Shown: positions 22,496-31,984 of the stretch, in pieces
Layout of the letters: each line of letters opens with the position of its first letter
Position numbering within the stretch: the first letter of the stretch is position 1
Assembly: GCF_900104795.1 (NCBI RefSeq)
Contig: NZ_FNTG01000002.1
Span: forward strand, 3,224,001 to 3,288,000
Direction of reading: 5' to 3'
Length of the DNA stretch: 64,000 bases
DNA from: Burkholderia sp. WP9
Lineage (GTDB): Bacteria; Pseudomonadota; Gammaproteobacteria; Burkholderiales; Burkholderiaceae
The notes under the pieces: generated by a model
Seen by the model: only the letters and a program-made list of their open reading frames with translations
Told to the model about the DNA's origin: nothing
Databases searched by the model: none
Position numbers and translations under genes: made by a program

Positions 22496-24756
22496 CGTAC
22501 ATCGTCGCCGTGCGGGCAATGTGCGAGTTCACCGCGAGGCGCGGCGATCTGGACCTGCGCTTTACACCGGCGCCGACCTCGCTCGAAGGAATGGCGGGCC
22601 ACGTGACGGTTGCCGGGCGGCGCGCAAGCGGCTACGAAACCGAAATCACGCTGACCGCCACGCATCGCGGCCTGACCGTGCGCGGACGCGCCGACGGCTA
22701 CGACCCGGCGGCGAACCGGCTGGAAGAGATCAAGACGCATCGCGGCGACCTCGAACGCATGCCCGCCAATCACCGCACCCTGCATTGGGCGCAGGCGCTC
22801 GTCTACGGTCATTTGCTATGCCGCGCGCGCGGGCTCGCCGGGCTGACGGTGGCGCTGGTGTACTTCGACATCGGCACTCAGAAGGAGGTGCTGCTGACGC
22901 AAACGCATACCGCGCGCGACCTGGAGATTTTCTTCGTCGAGCAATGCGAGCGTTTTCTCGATTGGGCCGTGCAGGAAGAGGCGCATCGGGCCGCACGCAA
23001 TGCCGCGCTCAATGCGTTGCAGTTTCCGCACGGTCAGTTTCGCAGCGGCCAGCGCGAGCTGGCGGTGTCGGTCTATCGCTCGGCACGCGACGGCAAGCCT
23101 TTGATGGCGCAGGCGCCCACCGGCATCGGCAAGACGCTTGCGACGATATTTCCGCTACTCAAGGCGTGCGCGTCGGACCGGATCGACCGGGTATTTTTTC
23201 TGACCGCCAAGACGCCAGGCCGCGCGCTCGCGCTGGACGCGATCGAAACGCTCCATCGCGGCGCCGGGCACTTGCCGTTGAGAACCCTCGAACTCGTCGC
23301 GCGCGACAAGGTCTGCGAGCATCCCGACAAAGCCTGCAACGGCGATTCGTGTCCGCTCGCGCGCGGCTTCTACGACCGGCTCGACGCGGCCCGCAGCACG
23401 GCGCTGGCAGGCTTGCGCCTCACGCGCGCGGCGGTGCGCGATGCGGCACTCGCGCACGAAATCTGTCCGTACTATCTGGCGCAGGAACTCGCGCGCTGGG
23501 CCGACGTGGTGGTCGGCGACTACAACTACTACTACGACAGCAGCGCCATGCTGTACGCGCTCACGCAGATCAACCAGTGGCGCGTGGGCGTGCTGGTGGA
23601 CGAGGCGCACAATTTGCTCGACCGTGCCCGCCGCATGTACACCGCGTCGCTCGATCAGGCGGCATTCCGGCTCGCGCGCAAAACCGCGCCGTCCACATTG
23701 CGCAAGCCGCTTGAACGGCTGCAGCGTGAATGGAACGCCGTCAAGCGCGCGCAGAGTGCGAGCTATCAGGTCTACACGGAAGTCCCTGGCAAACTGCTCT
23801 GCGCCGCGCAAAATCTGATCGGCGCCGTCACGGATCAACTGGCGGAAGCGCCGCTTTCCATCGACGAAGCATCGCTGCGGTTTTTCTTCGACGCCATGCA
23901 TTTCGTCGCGCTCGCCGAGCAGTTCGGCGAGCATTCGATTTTCGACATCACGCTCGCCACGGATCGTTACGCGCCGCGCGACAAGACCAGTGCCACGCTT
24001 TGCGTGCGCAACGTGATCCCGGCGCCGTTTCTCGCGCCGCGCTACGCGGCCGCGCGCAGTACGGTGATGTTTTCCGGCACGCTCAATCCGCATCATTTTT
24101 ATCGCGACACGCTGGGGCTGCCCGAAGCGACCCAATGGCTCGATGTCGAAGGGCCGTTTCGCGCGGAGCAGTTGCGGGTGCGCGTGGCCGGCAACGTGTC
24201 GACGCGCTGGCGCGACCGCGAGCGCTCACTCATCCCGATCGTCGATCTGATTGCAAAGCAATATGCGGCGCAGCCGGGCAATTATCTGGGCTTTCTGAGC
24301 AGCTTCGAGTATTTGCAGCGCGTGGTCGCGTTGATGCGCGAGCGGCATCCCGGCTTGCCGGTGTGGGCGCAGGAACCCGGTATGGACGAAGCGGCGCGCG
24401 ACGCATTTCTGGCGCGCTTTCGGACCATGAACGAAGGCGTGGGCTTCGCGGTGCTTGGCGGCGCGTTTTCGGAAGGCGTCGATCTGGTCGGGGAGCAGTT
24501 GATCGGCGCGTTCATCGCCACCCTCGGTTTGCCGCAGATGAACGAGATCAACGAGCAGATGCGCCGCACGATGGAAGCGAAGTTCGGCAACGGATACGAC
24601 TACATGTATCTGTACCCCGGGTTGCAGAAGGTGGTGCAGGCGGCCGGGCGCGTGATTCGCACGGAGCAGGACCAGGGTGTGGTGCATCTGATCGACGACC
24701 GGTATCGGCGGCCTGAAGTGAGGCGGTTGCTGCCGCGCTGGTGGGACGTGCAATAG
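22492..24756 (+). CDS. XPD/DinG-like Fe-S helicase with N-terminal nuclease-like domain
   Basis: 754 residues. The N-terminal ~170 residues carry a PD-(D/E)XK-like pattern: RGRADGYDP (Asp68), LEEIKTH (Glu79, Lys81), and the Gln101/Tyr105 of QALVYGHLL. Walker A is APTGIGKT (208-215). Four cysteines at about 275, 282, 287 and 325 form the 4Fe-4S site typical of XPD, FANCJ and DinG, then the Walker B box VDEAHNLL. Motifs V/VI include GAFSEGVDL and QAAGRVIRTEQDQG. It is a 5'-3' DNA helicase. It starts inside the stop of the FAN1-like gene, so the two are coupled and likely act together on crosslinked or blocked forks. Confidence 0.94.
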   Translation: MTYIVAVRAMCEFTARRGDLDLRFTPAPTSLEGMAGHVTVAGRRASGYETEITLTATHRGLTVRGRADGYDPAANRLEEIKTHRGDLERMPANHRTLHWAQALVYGHLLCRARGLAGLTVALVYFDIGTQKEVLLTQTHTARDLEIFFVEQCERFLDWAVQEEAHRAARNAALNALQFPHGQFRSGQRELAVSVYRSARDGKPLMAQAPTGIGKTLATIFPLLKACASDRIDRVFFLTAKTPGRALALDAIETLHRGAGHLPLRTLELVARDKVCEHPDKACNGDSCPLARGFYDRLDAARSTALAGLRLTRAAVRDAALAHEICPYYLAQELARWADVVVGDYNYYYDSSAMLYALTQINQWRVGVLVDEAHNLLDRARRMYTASLDQAAFRLARKTAPSTLRKPLERLQREWNAVKRAQSASYQVYTEVPGKLLCAAQNLIGAVTDQLAEAPLSIDEASLRFFFDAMHFVALAEQFGEHSIFDITLATDRYAPRDKTSATLCVRNVIPAPFLAPRYAAARSTVMFSGTLNPHHFYRDTLGLPEATQWLDVEGPFRAEQLRVRVAGNVSTRWRDRERSLIPIVDLIAKQYAAQPGNYLGFLSSFEYLQRVVALMRERHPGLPVWAQEPGMDEAARDAFLARFRTMNEGVGFAVLGGAFSEGVDLVGEQLIGAFIATLGLPQMNEINEQMRRTMEAKFGNGYDYMYLYPGLQKVVQAAGRVIRTEQDQGVVHLIDDRYRRPEVRRLLPRWWDVQ

Positions 24757-24904
24757 CGCCCGAGATGGCAGTTTTTTGGGTGCGCCTTTTTGCCTCCTGG
24801 CAATCGGCCTGCGTAGCGCCGCCGGCGCCGTGGCGGCATGGCGTCACGATTCACGCTTGTGGCAGCAACGATGTGGCGTGGGGACTGTGATGCATCGGCG
24901 CCGG

Positions 24905-24963
24905 TCGAACTTAACGGTCGGCTCACCGCAGCGCCCCTCGAACTCAACGGCCGGCTCACCGCA
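24905..24963. repeat. Direct repeat (two 26-bp copies, 33-bp period)
   Basis: The copies 24905-24930 and 24938-24963 match at 24 of 26 positions, both containing GGCTCACCGCA. In one plus-strand frame they read as a repeated ELNGRLTA phrase. That frame runs into the end of the mechanosensitive channel gene and has no ribosome site, so it is not called as a gene. Confidence 0.75.
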
Positions 24964-25021
24964 CCGCTGATACCCGGCCCTTCGCTACGTGCCTACGAAG
25001 CCGCCGGCCACGGCCTCCACT

Positions 25022-27676
25022 TCACTCATGCGGAGAGCTTGAATCAGGATTGGCTGGCGTCCCTGGGCCGCCGGCCGGCTTAGGGTCGACGGGCAACTGG
25101 TCCTCCACCGGCGCGTCGGCTTGCTGGGCCGCGGCCGAAGACGGCGCGTCGGCGCGCGGTTCGTCCCTGGCGACTTCGCTGCGTGCCGTGTCGAGCGTTT
25201 CGTCAGCGTCGATCTTCGCCGGCACGCTTTCCGGATCCCACGTCAACAGATTGCGCTGCGGGTTCGCGATCGCGATGCCGCGTTCGCGGAACTGGTCGAG
25301 AATGCGGCGGTTGAATTCGCGCTGCACGCCCCAGCGCGCGCTGTCGCGGCACTGAATCTGGCCGGCTAGCGTAATGGCCGAGCCGTCCAGCGCATCGACG
25401 CCCCAGAAGCTGAAGTCCGACAGGATGCCGTCCTTGAAATTGTCGTCCTCGCGCAAGGCGGCGCCGATTTCCTTCAGCGTGCCAATGGCGAGATCCACAT
25501 CCTGGCCGAACACGATATTGACCTTCACCGCGGCGTTGCCGATACCCCGGTTGGTGTTGTTCACCGTCGACACCGAACTGAACGGCACGGTGTAGAGCGA
25601 GCCGTCGCCGCCGCGCAGCCGCACCGTGCGGATCGACAGATATTCGACGGTGCCCGACACGCCCGCGAGCGTGACCCAGTCGCCCACCTGCATCGCGTTT
25701 TCCATCAACAGGAAAATGCCCGTGATGAAATCCTGCACCAGCTTCTGCGAGCCGAATCCGAGCGCCACGCCGAAGATGCTGGCGCCGGCCAGCAGCGGCC
25801 CGATATTCACGCCGAGTTCGCTCAGGCCGGTGAGCACCACCACCAGCGCGATGGCGCAGAAGAGCGCGCTGCGCAGCATCGGCAGCAGGGTGCGCAAGCG
25901 TGCGGCGCGCACGAGATCGCCGCTCGTGGTCCAGCGGTCCAGCCGCTGTTCGACCGACACGTTCACGCTTTCCCACACCAACAGCGCGACGACGGCCGCC
26001 ACGCCGATCGTGATAATCGCCGACGCGAGCCGGTGCCCGATCGTGCCGGCGCGAAACAGCTCGCCCACGTGCACGCCCCACACCTGCAACAGCGCAAGCG
26101 CGGTCACGATGCCGATGATCCACGCCACCAGGCGGCGCACCAGCGGGTAATAGCGGTACGCATGCTGATGCACGAGCGACCTGGCCGTGTCGTCCTGCAC
26201 ATGGAAGAGCCGGGCCAGCGCGCCGAACAGCACGATCGACACGACCCGCGCGCCCACCAGCACCGCCAGCGAAATGCCGCCGAGATGGAGCAGCGTCTGA
26301 TAGCCGTTCTGCACGTCGAGTGCCCAGATGAACCACAGCGCCATCACGACGAATACCGCGAACCAGGCCCAGACTTCGGCGAAGACGTTGCCGGCCATCT
26401 CCAGCGATTTGCGTGCGGCAACGCCCTTGCGGATCAGTTCGCCGACCGGCGCCGCGCATTGCAGGAGCAGGATCGAGACCATGATGTGGCCGGCGAGCGC
26501 GACCACTTTCATCAGCGCGAGATGCGCCGCGTCGTTCAGACCGAGCGACACGGCAATCTCCGCGATTGCCGAACCGGCGCCCACCACGCTGACGATCCGC
26601 ACGATCCAGCGCTGCACGAAGTCGGCCCACGCATCACTCATACGCAGCAGGCGCAGACGCGGCGCGGCCGGTTGCAGGAAGAACCCGCCGACGATCACGA
26701 TCACGCGGCACAGCACGTAGATATCGATCAACGAATCGAGGGCGCGGTCTTGCGGCGAGCCGTCATCGGCGAAGATCGACATCAGCGCGCTTGCCGCGCT
26801 GACGAACACCACGAGCGGCAACAGCCGCAGCGCCAGAGTGAGGAGCGCGCGCGGCAGGCGTTGCAGCAGCGTCCAGTGATGTTTGGCGTTCTGCTTGCCT
26901 TTGGCTTCCGTGAGCTTGCCGTTGGCCGCGGTGGCCGCGGATGTGCCAGCCGGCACGGCGGCCGCTTTCGCTTGCGCTGCCGTCACCGGCGAGGGCGGCG
27001 AAACGGGCAGCGGCGGCGCGGCGTTCGGCGCGTCGGCGGGTTGGGGCGCAACGTCCACCGGCAGGTCGGCTTGCGGAGCGTCGTCTGCGTCGCCCAGTTC
27101 ACGGCGCGCCGCCAGCGCCTTGTAAGCGCGGCGCAACAGGCGGCGCGCGAGCCATTCGAGTCCGAGCGCGGGGATCAGCGCGGCCAGCAGCGACCACGCG
27201 ACCTGGCCCAGGACGGCGCGTGCGTGCGGGTTGGTCGATTGCCACTGCCACCACGCACGCACCGAGGCGACATCGAGCAGCGCGCCGACCGAACTGCGTA
27301 CCGACGTGCCGAAGCGGACGGCCCAATGCGCGCCCTGACGAGCCAGTTGCGAGGCAAGTCCGTTCGACTTGAATGCCGCCGGCACGAGGGCGGCGGCGCC
27401 GCTTGCCGCAGCGGGTGCCGACGCGGCCGTAGGTGCCGAAGCGGGCGGCGCGCTCAACGCGCCGGCGGCGGCGATCGCCTGCAACGTATCGGCGACCTGC
27501 GCGCGGCGCTTGGGGTCATTGAGGACGGCGAGCGCCTGACGAGCCTGTTCGGGCGTCAGCGTCACCCCAGGACTGGACGCTGACGAGGCGGGTGCGGCGG
27601 AGGCTGCCGCGGCAAAGACCGGTGAAGCGCCGAGCGTGAGAAGAACGAAAAACCAGGCTTGGAGTAGTTTGCGCAT
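25022..27676 (-). CDS. Large MscS-family mechanosensitive channel
   Basis: 884 residues. A signal peptide (MRKLLQAWFFVLLTLGASPVFAAA) leads into a periplasmic/Ala-Pro-rich part with a coiled region, then about nine or ten transmembrane segments, and the MscS domain at the C-terminus: SELGVNIGPLLAGASIFGVALGFGSQKLVQDFITGIFLLMENAMQVGDWVTLAGVSGTVEYLSIRTVRLRGGDGSLYTVPFSSVSTVNN. The pore helix and beta domain are intact. Such large channels (MscK or YnaI-like size class) release solutes under hypo-osmotic shock. A Pro/Ala-rich cytosolic tail follows. Convergent with the helicase gene. Confidence 0.93.
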   Translation of the reverse strand: MRKLLQAWFFVLLTLGASPVFAAAASAAPASSASSPGVTLTPEQARQALAVLNDPKRRAQVADTLQAIAAAGALSAPPASAPTAASAPAAASGAAALVPAAFKSNGLASQLARQGAHWAVRFGTSVRSSVGALLDVASVRAWWQWQSTNPHARAVLGQVAWSLLAALIPALGLEWLARRLLRRAYKALAARRELGDADDAPQADLPVDVAPQPADAPNAAPPLPVSPPSPVTAAQAKAAAVPAGTSAATAANGKLTEAKGKQNAKHHWTLLQRLPRALLTLALRLLPLVVFVSAASALMSIFADDGSPQDRALDSLIDIYVLCRVIVIVGGFFLQPAAPRLRLLRMSDAWADFVQRWIVRIVSVVGAGSAIAEIAVSLGLNDAAHLALMKVVALAGHIMVSILLLQCAAPVGELIRKGVAARKSLEMAGNVFAEVWAWFAVFVVMALWFIWALDVQNGYQTLLHLGGISLAVLVGARVVSIVLFGALARLFHVQDDTARSLVHQHAYRYYPLVRRLVAWIIGIVTALALLQVWGVHVGELFRAGTIGHRLASAIITIGVAAVVALLVWESVNVSVEQRLDRWTTSGDLVRAARLRTLLPMLRSALFCAIALVVVLTGLSELGVNIGPLLAGASIFGVALGFGSQKLVQDFITGIFLLMENAMQVGDWVTLAGVSGTVEYLSIRTVRLRGGDGSLYTVPFSSVSTVNNTNRGIGNAAVKVNIVFGQDVDLAIGTLKEIGAALREDDNFKDGILSDFSFWGVDALDGSAITLAGQIQCRDSARWGVQREFNRRILDQFRERGIAIANPQRNLLTWDPESVPAKIDADETLDTARSEVARDEPRADAPSSAAAQQADAPVEDQLPVDPKPAGGPGTPANPDSSSPHE

Positions 27677-27840
27677 AAGGTGAAAGCGGGGGACGGATGC
27701 GGATGGCTGTGCCGATATCGACGGATGGGATCGGCTGCGTGACCAAGAACCGACATGGGTCCGGTCTTACAAGTTCCTCGGACAGCCGTCGCATAGGATG
27801 CAGGAAATTCCGAAAGGCCGTCGCGATGGCACCTTGGGCT

Positions 27841-27865
27841 AGCAAAAAACCGGCCTGTCAGGCCG
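27841..27865 (-). terminator. Terminator after NIPSNAP gene
   Basis: On the minus strand a CGGCCT-GAC-AGGCCG stem is followed by six T. It lies 73 bases past the NIPSNAP stop codon and upstream of the channel gene, separating the two transcripts. Confidence 0.8.
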
Positions 27866-27937
27866 CGCCGACCTCTCGCATCCCGGCCGCGGAGCTCGGG
27901 CATTCCCGCCTCGCCGCGAAGCGCTGCGTGACTGCAA

Positions 27938-28291
27938 TCACGCAGCGTCAACCGCCGCCGTGTAGACCGGCGGCACGCCCAAGGTGCCCGCCACGACTTC
28001 AGTAAAAGTCCGCTCTTCGCGCAGGATAAAGCGCTTCGTTTGGGCCAGCCTGAAATTCTCGCGTGCCTCGGCATCGGCGCGCAATCTCGCCCGATACGCT
28101 TCGTAGGCCGCGAGGCTCTCGAATGCGATCAAACCCCAGGCAATGTCGTTGGTGCCTTCGTGCGGCAGGAAGTAGCCGACCAGATGGCCGCCGCAACGCG
28201 GAATAATGCGGCCCCAGTTGCGGGCGTATTCGTCGAAGGCATCGCGCTGGAACGGATCGATCTGATAACGGATGAAGCAGGTTATCGCCAT
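27938..28291 (-). CDS. NIPSNAP family protein
   Basis: 117 residues, a ferredoxin-like dimeric alpha/beta barrel protein. NIPSNAP features are [68 protein letters not shown] and the terminal EERTFTEVV strand. Homologues are widespread in proteobacteria without a settled function; the fold resembles Dabb/ABM monooxygenase domains, but the catalytic role is unclear. Start taken at MAITCF; a TTG two codons earlier is possible. A terminator follows at 27841. Neighbours (MscS, MFS) do not inform its role. Confidence 0.9.
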   Translation of the reverse strand: MAITCFIRYQIDPFQRDAFDEYARNWGRIIPRCGGHLVGYFLPHEGTNDIAWGLIAFESLAAYEAYRARLRADAEARENFRLAQTKRFILREERTFTEVVAGTLGVPPVYTAAVDAA

Positions 28292-28453
28292 GTGCAAGCT
28301 CCCGGTTGGTCGAGGATCGTGGTTTGAAGCACCATGACCGCAGTATGGAGGCCGCCGTGCAGCGATGTTTCAGTGCGGGCTGAACGATGGATGGCTGGCC
28401 GTGCGTGTGGCGTGCGTGTGCCTTGTATGCGCCGTGGATCAGGCGCGGCACCT

Positions 28454-30274
28454 CTAAAGCCGTCGTTGCGGGCTGATCGTCAAAGCCGCGAGCGCCGCGC
28501 CGGCCAGCGCGCACAACGCCGACACCAGTGCCACCGCGCGTAATGCCGCGCCGAGCGCGTCTGCCTGGGCACGAGCCAGATCCGGTTGAACTCGTGCCGC
28601 TTCCTGCTGGCTTTGGGCCGCATCGCGAGCGGCTTCGGCTTGCTTCTGTGTCCCAACTGCCCGTGCCCCGTCCGACTTTCCGTCCGGCGTACCGGTCCCA
28701 GCGGCCGGCGGCGCAGCGTCCGCACCCATCCCCACTCGCGCCAGGCTTGCTGCCGCGCGCGCCGCCTGCGGCACATGCAGTGCGTCGAGTTGCGCCTCGA
28801 GCGCCGCATCGTGCGACCACACGAACACGATGCCCAGCACCGCGATCGCCAGCAGGCTCGCCACCCGCGCCACCGCGTTGTTGATGCCCGACGCCACGCC
28901 CGTGCGCGCGGCGGACACCGAGGTCATCACCGTTGTCGTGAGCGGCGCGACGGTGATGGTCATGCCGAGCCCAAGCACGGCCAGCGCGGGAAGAAAGCCG
29001 CGCCAGTACTCGCCGCGCACCCACGGCAACGCGAGCATCGCGAAGCCGGTGGCGGCGACGGCCGGTCCAGCGCTCAGCAATGCCCGCGCGCCAAAGCGGC
29101 TCGTCAGGCCGCCGGTAAACCGCGACAGCAAGCCAATGGTCACCGGCACTGGCAACAGCGCTGCGCCCGCCTGGGTCGCGCTGTAACCATAGGCGCGGAT
29201 CAGCGTGAACGGCAGGAAGAACAGCGCGCCGCCCAATCCGAAGTAGACCAGCAGCGTGACGAGATTAGCGCCGACGAAGTCGCGCGAACGAAACACGTCG
29301 AGCGGCACCATCGGATTGCGGCTTCTCGCTTCGAGCGCGACGAAAGCGATCAGCACCAGCAGGCCGCCGAGTATCGACGCCAGCACCCAGCGGTCGCCAA
29401 AGCCGCGCGCCGAAGCGAGGGTCAGGCCGTAGGTCAAGGCGGCGAGCCCGGCGGTGGCCGTAGCCGCGCCCGACCAGTCGAGCCGGGCCGATACGTGTTC
29501 GGCGCGGCTGGAGGTGGGATGGGGGAGGGAGGCGGCATCGGCGGACGCGCGTACGGGCGGATCTTCATCGTCTTGCCGGCTGTTCGGCACGGCGATGACC
29601 GCCAGCACGACGGTCGCGCAGGCAATGGGCACATTCAGGAAGAAAATGGCCCGCCACGAAAACGCATCCACGAGCCAGCCGCCCGCCACCGGTCCGAGCG
29701 CCGAGGTGATGGCGCCGACGCCGGCCCAGGTGCCGATCGCCTGGCCGCGCGCCTTGTCGTCGAACACCGCGCCGATGATGGCGAGGCTGCTCGGCACCAG
29801 CAGCGCCGCGCCCACACCCTGCACGGCGCGCGCGGCGATCAGGGCGGCGGCGCTTGGCGCGAGGCCGCAGCCGATCGACGCCAGCGTGAAGAGGCCGATT
29901 CCCGCGATGAACACGGTGCGCCGTCCGAGCTTGTCGCCGAGCGAACCACCTACCAGTACCAGCGCGCCGAGAAACAGCAGATAGGCGTCCACGACCCACT
30001 GGATCGCCGCCACGCTGGCGTGCAGTTCGGTCTGGATGGACGGCAACGCGACATTGACCACGGAACCGTCGATGAAGGCCATGCTCGAGCCGAGAATGGT
30101 CGCGGCCAGCGCGAGTTTTTTCCGCCGGCAAGGGTGCACGAGACTAAGCGGTTGTGTGCGGATGACGAGCGCATCGCACGGGCTGGCCTGAGCCGGCAGG
30201 ACGGACGAGGTTCGGCGCTCGAGCGCCGGTGCGTGCTGGTCGGCCAAGTCCGCTCCCGGATGGATGAACGGCAT
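28454..30274 (-). CDS. DHA2-type MFS drug/solute exporter
   Basis: 606 residues with about 14 predicted membrane segments, the layout of EmrB/QacA exporters. Motif A appears as GGSLGDKLGRRTVF, the VNVALPSIQTEL first helix region is standard, and SRFTGGLTSRFGARALL marks the second half. A hydrophilic loop (about residues 245-275) is long, and the C-terminus has a ~70-residue Ala/Gln-rich stretch, QKQAEAARDAAQSQQEAARV, before the final helix. Substrate unknown. The N-terminal ~50 residues before the first helix may be over-long; a later start is possible. Confidence 0.88.
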   Translation of the reverse strand: MPFIHPGADLADQHAPALERRTSSVLPAQASPCDALVIRTQPLSLVHPCRRKKLALAATILGSSMAFIDGSVVNVALPSIQTELHASVAAIQWVVDAYLLFLGALVLVGGSLGDKLGRRTVFIAGIGLFTLASIGCGLAPSAAALIAARAVQGVGAALLVPSSLAIIGAVFDDKARGQAIGTWAGVGAITSALGPVAGGWLVDAFSWRAIFFLNVPIACATVVLAVIAVPNSRQDDEDPPVRASADAASLPHPTSSRAEHVSARLDWSGAATATAGLAALTYGLTLASARGFGDRWVLASILGGLLVLIAFVALEARSRNPMVPLDVFRSRDFVGANLVTLLVYFGLGGALFFLPFTLIRAYGYSATQAGAALLPVPVTIGLLSRFTGGLTSRFGARALLSAGPAVAATGFAMLALPWVRGEYWRGFLPALAVLGLGMTITVAPLTTTVMTSVSAARTGVASGINNAVARVASLLAIAVLGIVFVWSHDAALEAQLDALHVPQAARAAASLARVGMGADAAPPAAGTGTPDGKSDGARAVGTQKQAEAARDAAQSQQEAARVQPDLARAQADALGAALRAVALVSALCALAGAALAALTISPQRRL

Positions 30275-30431
30275 TCAGCATAGCAACGCCGGCGTGTCGG
30301 CGAAAGGAGCGGAGGCTGCCGTGCGATTTCACGCCGATCGGGTCATGGCGCGCGGCGAGGGCGCCACTCGGTCCCGCAGAACAGAGCGAAGCACGCCCAG
30401 CGCAGAAGCCAGGCGGCCGGATCTCACACGC

Positions 30432-31868
30432 TCACACCAGCGAAGGCGCCCTCCGCTCCGCCTCGCCGTCGGCATCCGCGCCGCCGCCCGCATTCGCGGC
30501 GCGCCCGGCCGCCACGTCCTGATGCAACCGGTTGGCGTGCATCAGCCGGTACAACGTGGCCCGTGAAATGCCGAGTTCGGCCGCGGCTTCGGACAGCTTG
30601 TAGCCATGCCGTTGCAGAGCGTGCTCGATGGCGTCTTTCTCGGCCTTGCTGCGGATCTCCGCCAGCGTCACGGCCGGGCCGTTTTCGGCTTCCGGCAAGC
30701 CCAGATCGCTGGCCGTGATGAAGCGGCCCTCGCTCATCACCACGGCGCGGCGCACGCAATTGATCAGTTCGCGCACATTGCCCGGCCACGGATAGTTCGA
30801 CATGGCGACGATCGCGTCGCTCGACAGCCCGCGCAGTTTGCGCGCGCCGTCCTGCTTGTACATGCTGAGCGCATAGTTGGCGAGCAGCTTGATGTCGCCG
30901 CCGCGCTCGCGCAACGGCGGTTCGACGAGCCGCAGCACGCACAGGCGGTGATACAGGTCGGAGCGGAAGCGGCCGTCTTCGACTGCTTTGTCCAGATCGA
31001 CGTGGGTCGCCGAAATGACCCGGACATCGACGTTGATCGGGCCATTGCCGCCCAGCCGTTCGATCGTGCCTTCCTGCAGGAAACGCAACAGGACCGCCTG
31101 GCATTCATGCGGCATATCGCCGATTTCATCGAGAAAGAGGGTGCCTTCATGAGCGCTCTCGATCCGGCCGATCTTGCGCTGGAGCGCGCCGGTAAAGGCG
31201 CCGCGTTCGTGGCCGAACAATTCGGCTTGCAGCAGGCTCGGCGGAATCGCCGCGCAATTGATCGCGACGAAGGTGCGGCCGGCGCGCGGCGAGCGTTCAT
31301 GAATCGCGCGGGCGGTCAGCTCCTTGCCGGTGCCCGACTCGCCGGCGACGAACACCGGCGCGTCGGTCACGCCGCATTTGTCGATGCGCCGGTACAACTG
31401 CTGCATGGCCTCGCATTGTCCTACCATGCCGTGGCGGCCGAGCGACGGCTCCGGCGCGACTTCCACATGCCGCAGGCTCGACAGGCCATGCGCGTGGCCT
31501 AGCGCGAACACGAGCCGCTCGTTCAGCCACGGGCGGGTCACGAAATCGAAGCAATAGTCGAGGATGAAACGGCTGACCAGTTCGTTCGCCGCTTGCCCCG
31601 GCGCGATCTGGGCGACCCAGTTGGTTTCGACGCGCCGCATGCAGGACGCGAGCGCGGACAGATGTTGGGATGTGCAGTCGCCGGGCAGTTCGACGAGGCC
31701 GACTTTGATATTGCCGCGCTCGATCATGCGTTCGGCGACGGCCGTGCTCTTGGCATGCACCGCTTGCCAGCCGGAAGCCGCCAGGAAAGCGGCGAGTTTC
31801 TGGTCCGGCGAATTCGACACGTAAAGAACGGTGCGTTCCGTGTCGACAGGCGTGCAAGTCGTATTCAT
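30432..31868 (-). CDS. Sigma-54-dependent activator with VpsR-like N-domain
   Basis: 478 residues. N-terminal ~135 residues form a receiver-like VpsR domain lacking a clean phosphoacceptor pattern. The AAA+ centre has Walker A GESGTGKE, the sigma-54 contact loop GAFTGA, Walker B TLFLDEIGDM, and an arginine-finger region DLYHRL. The C-terminus is a Fis-type HTH (LSEAAAELGISRATLYRLMHAN) followed by an Ala/Gly/Asp tail. BerB and VpsR relatives respond to c-di-GMP and control exopolysaccharide genes, so that role is plausible but unproven. It is divergent from the CpaE-like genes and their -24/-12 promoter at 32679, its probable target. Confidence 0.95.
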   Translation of the reverse strand: MNTTCTPVDTERTVLYVSNSPDQKLAAFLAASGWQAVHAKSTAVAERMIERGNIKVGLVELPGDCTSQHLSALASCMRRVETNWVAQIAPGQAANELVSRFILDYCFDFVTRPWLNERLVFALGHAHGLSSLRHVEVAPEPSLGRHGMVGQCEAMQQLYRRIDKCGVTDAPVFVAGESGTGKELTARAIHERSPRAGRTFVAINCAAIPPSLLQAELFGHERGAFTGALQRKIGRIESAHEGTLFLDEIGDMPHECQAVLLRFLQEGTIERLGGNGPINVDVRVISATHVDLDKAVEDGRFRSDLYHRLCVLRLVEPPLRERGGDIKLLANYALSMYKQDGARKLRGLSSDAIVAMSNYPWPGNVRELINCVRRAVVMSEGRFITASDLGLPEAENGPAVTLAEIRSKAEKDAIEHALQRHGYKLSEAAAELGISRATLYRLMHANRLHQDVAAGRAANAGGGADADGEAERRAPSLV

Positions 31869-31953
31869 GGTACCCCCGGTTTGATGCTGCTCTCAGGACT
31901 GCTCTGCGACGTACTCGACAGACCGGCTCGATGCCGGCTTCCGGCCAACTGAG

Positions 31954-31984
31954 CTAACCGGTCCATTTGCACGGGTCCGGTTAG
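31954..31984. promoter_or_regulatory. Inverted repeat upstream of the VpsR-like activator gene
   Basis: Perfect 8-bp arms CTAACCGG (31954-31961) and CCGGTTAG (31977-31984). It lies about 85-115 bases before the activator's start codon, a position that would suit autoregulation; which protein binds is unknown. Confidence 0.55.

Noticed and set aside
24838..25083. Plus-strand ORF overlapping the channel gene end
   Set aside because: Overlaps a well-supported gene on the other strand, contains the 26-bp repeats and lacks a ribosome site.
26033..27583. Long plus-strand ORF of 516 residues inside the mechanosensitive channel gene
   Set aside because: Arg/His/Gln-rich shadow of the channel gene without any domain; length comes from high GC.
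28586..30283. Long plus-strand ORF of 565 residues inside the MFS gene
   Set aside because: Antisense shadow, Arg/Gly/Gln-rich, no domain, no ribosome site.
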